Shown: positions 4,765 to 6,156 of the stretch, piece by piece
How positions within the stretch are numbered: position 1 is the first letter of the stretch
Layout of the letters: each line of letters opens with the position of its first letter
NCBI GenBank assembly: GCA_021732895.1
Contig: JAKFWE010000186.1
Location: forward strand, 1-6,156
Length of the DNA: 6,156 nucleotides
Origin: Allobosea sp.
GTDB lineage: Bacteria; Pseudomonadota; Alphaproteobacteria; Rhizobiales; Beijerinckiaceae
Reading direction: 5' to 3'
Notes under the pieces: model-generated
What the model saw: only the letters and a program-made list of their open reading frames with translations
What the model was told of the DNA's origin: nothing
The model's database searches: none
Translations under genes and position numbers: made by a program

Positions 4765-6156
4765 TCACCCCAGACCGAGCCAGAGCGTCGCGATTCCGAG
4801 GAAGGCGAAGAAGCCGACGACGTCGGTCACCGTCGTGACGAAGGTGCCCGACGCGATCGCCGGATCGATCTCGAAACGGTCGAGCAGCACCGGAATCGAC
4901 GCCCCGGCGATCGCGGCCGCCAGCAGATTGACGATCATGGCGACGCCGATGACGCCGCCCAGCGCCGGATTGCCGAACCAGAATGCCGCCACCACGCCGG
5001 TGATCAGGGCGAAGGCGCATCCGTTTATCAGCGCGACGACGATCTCGCGGGTGAAGAAGCGGCGCAGATTCCAGCCGCCGAGCTCGCGCGTCGCCAGCGC
5101 CCTGACCGCGACCGTCATCGTCTGCGTCGCGGCGTTGCCGCCCTGGCTGGCGACGATCGGCGCGAGGATCGCCAGCGCCACCACCTGGGAGAGCTGCGCC
5201 TCGAACAGGCTCATCACGCCGGCGGCGAGGAAAGCGGTCAGCAGGTTGACGAAGAGCCAGCGGAAGCGGCTCCGCGCGATCTCGCGCACCGGATCGGACA
5301 GCTCCTCATCCGCATCGACGCCGCCGAGCTGCTTGACGTCGTCATCGGCGGCCGCCTCGATGACATCGACGATGTCGTCGATCGTGAGCACGCCGACGAG
5401 CCGCCCGGCGTCGTCGATCACGGGGGCCGCGATCAGGTTGTAGCGCTGGAAGATGCGGGCGGCGTCCTCGATATCGTCGGTCGCGCGGACGGCGCGGCTG
5501 TCCTCGTCGACGAGCTCGGCGACGGCCACGGGACGCTTGGTCCGCAGCAGCCGGTCCAGCGGCACCGAGCCGACGAAATGGTGCGCCGGATCGGCGACCA
5601 GGATCTCGAAGAAGCGTTCCGGCAGATTCTCGGTCTCGCGCAGATGGTCGATCGTCTGGCCCACGGTCCAGAAGGCGGGCACAGCCAGGATCTCGCTCTG
5701 CATGCGCCGACCGGCGCTGCCCTCGGGATAGTCGAGACCCTGCTGCAGCACGATGCGCTCGGCCGGCGTCAGCCTGTCGAGCACCTCCTGCTTGTCGGCC
5801 TCGTCGAGGTCCTCCAGGATGTAGACAGCGTCGTCGGTGTCGAGATCGCGCACGCCCTCGGCGACGGTCTGCGCGGACAGCTCCTCGAGGATCTCCTCGC
5901 GAATCGTGTCGTCGACCTCGGTCAGGGCGGTGAAGTCGAAGTCCGAGCCGAGCAGCGAGATCAGCCGGGGCCGCTCGTCCGGCTCGAGCGCCTCCAGCAG
6001 CGCGCCGAGATCGGCCTCGTGCATGTCCCCGACGACGCCGCGCAGCGTCGTCAGGTCCGACAGCACCAGCGCTTGCGAGACCTGCTCGACGAGGCCGGCG
6101 TCGATCGCGCCGCCGGCGTCGCGGACCGGCCGGCCGAGCCTTTCATCGGGAGCGTC
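4765..6156 (-). CDS. mgtE: Magnesium transporter MgtE, N-terminus missing
   Basis: MgtE is a homodimeric inner-membrane Mg2+ channel gated by cytoplasmic Mg2+ sensing. The 463 visible residues (numbered from the right edge) cover almost all of it. The MgtE N domain is at about 40-150 (HEADLGALLEALEPDERPRL at 46-65). The paired CBS domains follow at about 151-280; the second holds AAPVIDDAGRLVGVLTIDDI (243-262). The pore domain with about five helices runs from 297 to 463, including APIVASQGGNAATQT (332-346) and DPAIASGTFVTTVTDVVGF (431-449), whose Asp445 matches the conserved pore Asp that binds Mg2+. The C-terminus is complete. The frame stays open through the right edge with no ATG, so the start is outside; the GTG at 6066 is internal and lacks a ribosome binding site. 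Family length is about 450-480, so few residues are missing. GH25-B follows 64 bases downstream. Expression may respond to Mg2+ through the unseen leader. Confidence 0.95.
   Translation of the reverse strand, partial: DAPDERLGRPVRDAGGAIDAGLVEQVSQALVLSDLTTLRGVVGDMHEADLGALLEALEPDERPRLISLLGSDFDFTALTEVDDTIREEILEELSAQTVAEGVRDLDTDDAVYILEDLDEADKQEVLDRLTPAERIVLQQGLDYPEGSAGRRMQSEILAVPAFWTVGQTIDHLRETENLPERFFEILVADPAHHFVGSVPLDRLLRTKRPVAVAELVDEDSRAVRATDDIEDAARIFQRYNLIAAPVIDDAGRLVGVLTIDDIVDVIEAAADDDVKQLGGVDADEELSDPVREIARSRFRWLFVNLLTAFLAAGVMSLFEAQLSQVVALAILAPIVASQGGNAATQTMTVAVRALATRELGGWNLRRFFTREIVVALINGCAFALITGVVAAFWFGNPALGGVIGVAMIVNLLAAAIAGASIPVLLDRFEIDPAIASGTFVTTVTDVVGFFAFLGIATLWLGLG

Noticed and set aside
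4134..5443. Plus-strand open frames at 4134-4709 and 4712-5443
   Set aside because: They are antisense to GH25-B and mgtE, both firmly identified; they are by-products of GC-rich codon use.
6064..6066. GTG as the start of mgtE
   Set aside because: The same frame stays open for 30 more codons to the window edge, and there is no purine-rich site before the GTG, so the start is off the window.

Overview
The window is a GC-rich stretch whose gene content points to an alphaproteobacterium, most likely of the Hyphomicrobiales (Rhizobiales). The evidence is a bacterial phosphatidylcholine synthase (pcs) with the family's own active-site spacing, an alphaproteobacterial-type MgtE, and TTAACC-type motifs resembling binding sites of the cell-cycle regulator CtrA. 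Genus cannot be told from the sequence alone. Six protein-coding genes fill nearly all of it and the longest gene-free gap is about 118 bases. No RNA gene, insertion sequence, CRISPR array or clear intrinsic terminator was seen.

Layout from left to right: (1) the 5' part of a CorA/ZntB-family divalent cation transporter on the minus strand, running off the left edge; (2) a minus-strand GH25 lysozyme with a cleavable signal peptide (GH25-A); (3) a 108-base divergent intergenic region with three [C/T]TAACC motifs; (4) pcs, the only plus-strand gene, with a TTG start; (5) a convergent minus-strand gene for a membrane-anchored trypsin-like protein, of visibly lower GC, with His and Ser catalytic residues but no Asp at the expected place; (6) a second minus-strand GH25 lysozyme made as a lipoprotein (GH25-B), a close paralogue of GH25-A; (7) mgtE on the minus strand, running off the right edge.

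All recognisable products act in or on the cell envelope: two cation transporters, two peptidoglycan hydrolases, one phospholipid synthase and one membrane-tethered protease-like protein. Likely transcription units are mgtE followed by GH25-B, and GH25-A followed by the CorA-like gene, with pcs transcribed away from GH25-A. A reasonable inference is that an ancestral GH25 gene duplicated, that the copies diverged in localisation, and that the protease-like gene was acquired separately. The most notable points are the GH25 pair (about 70% identical over 214 residues by hand count) and the atypical protease-like protein between pcs and GH25-B.
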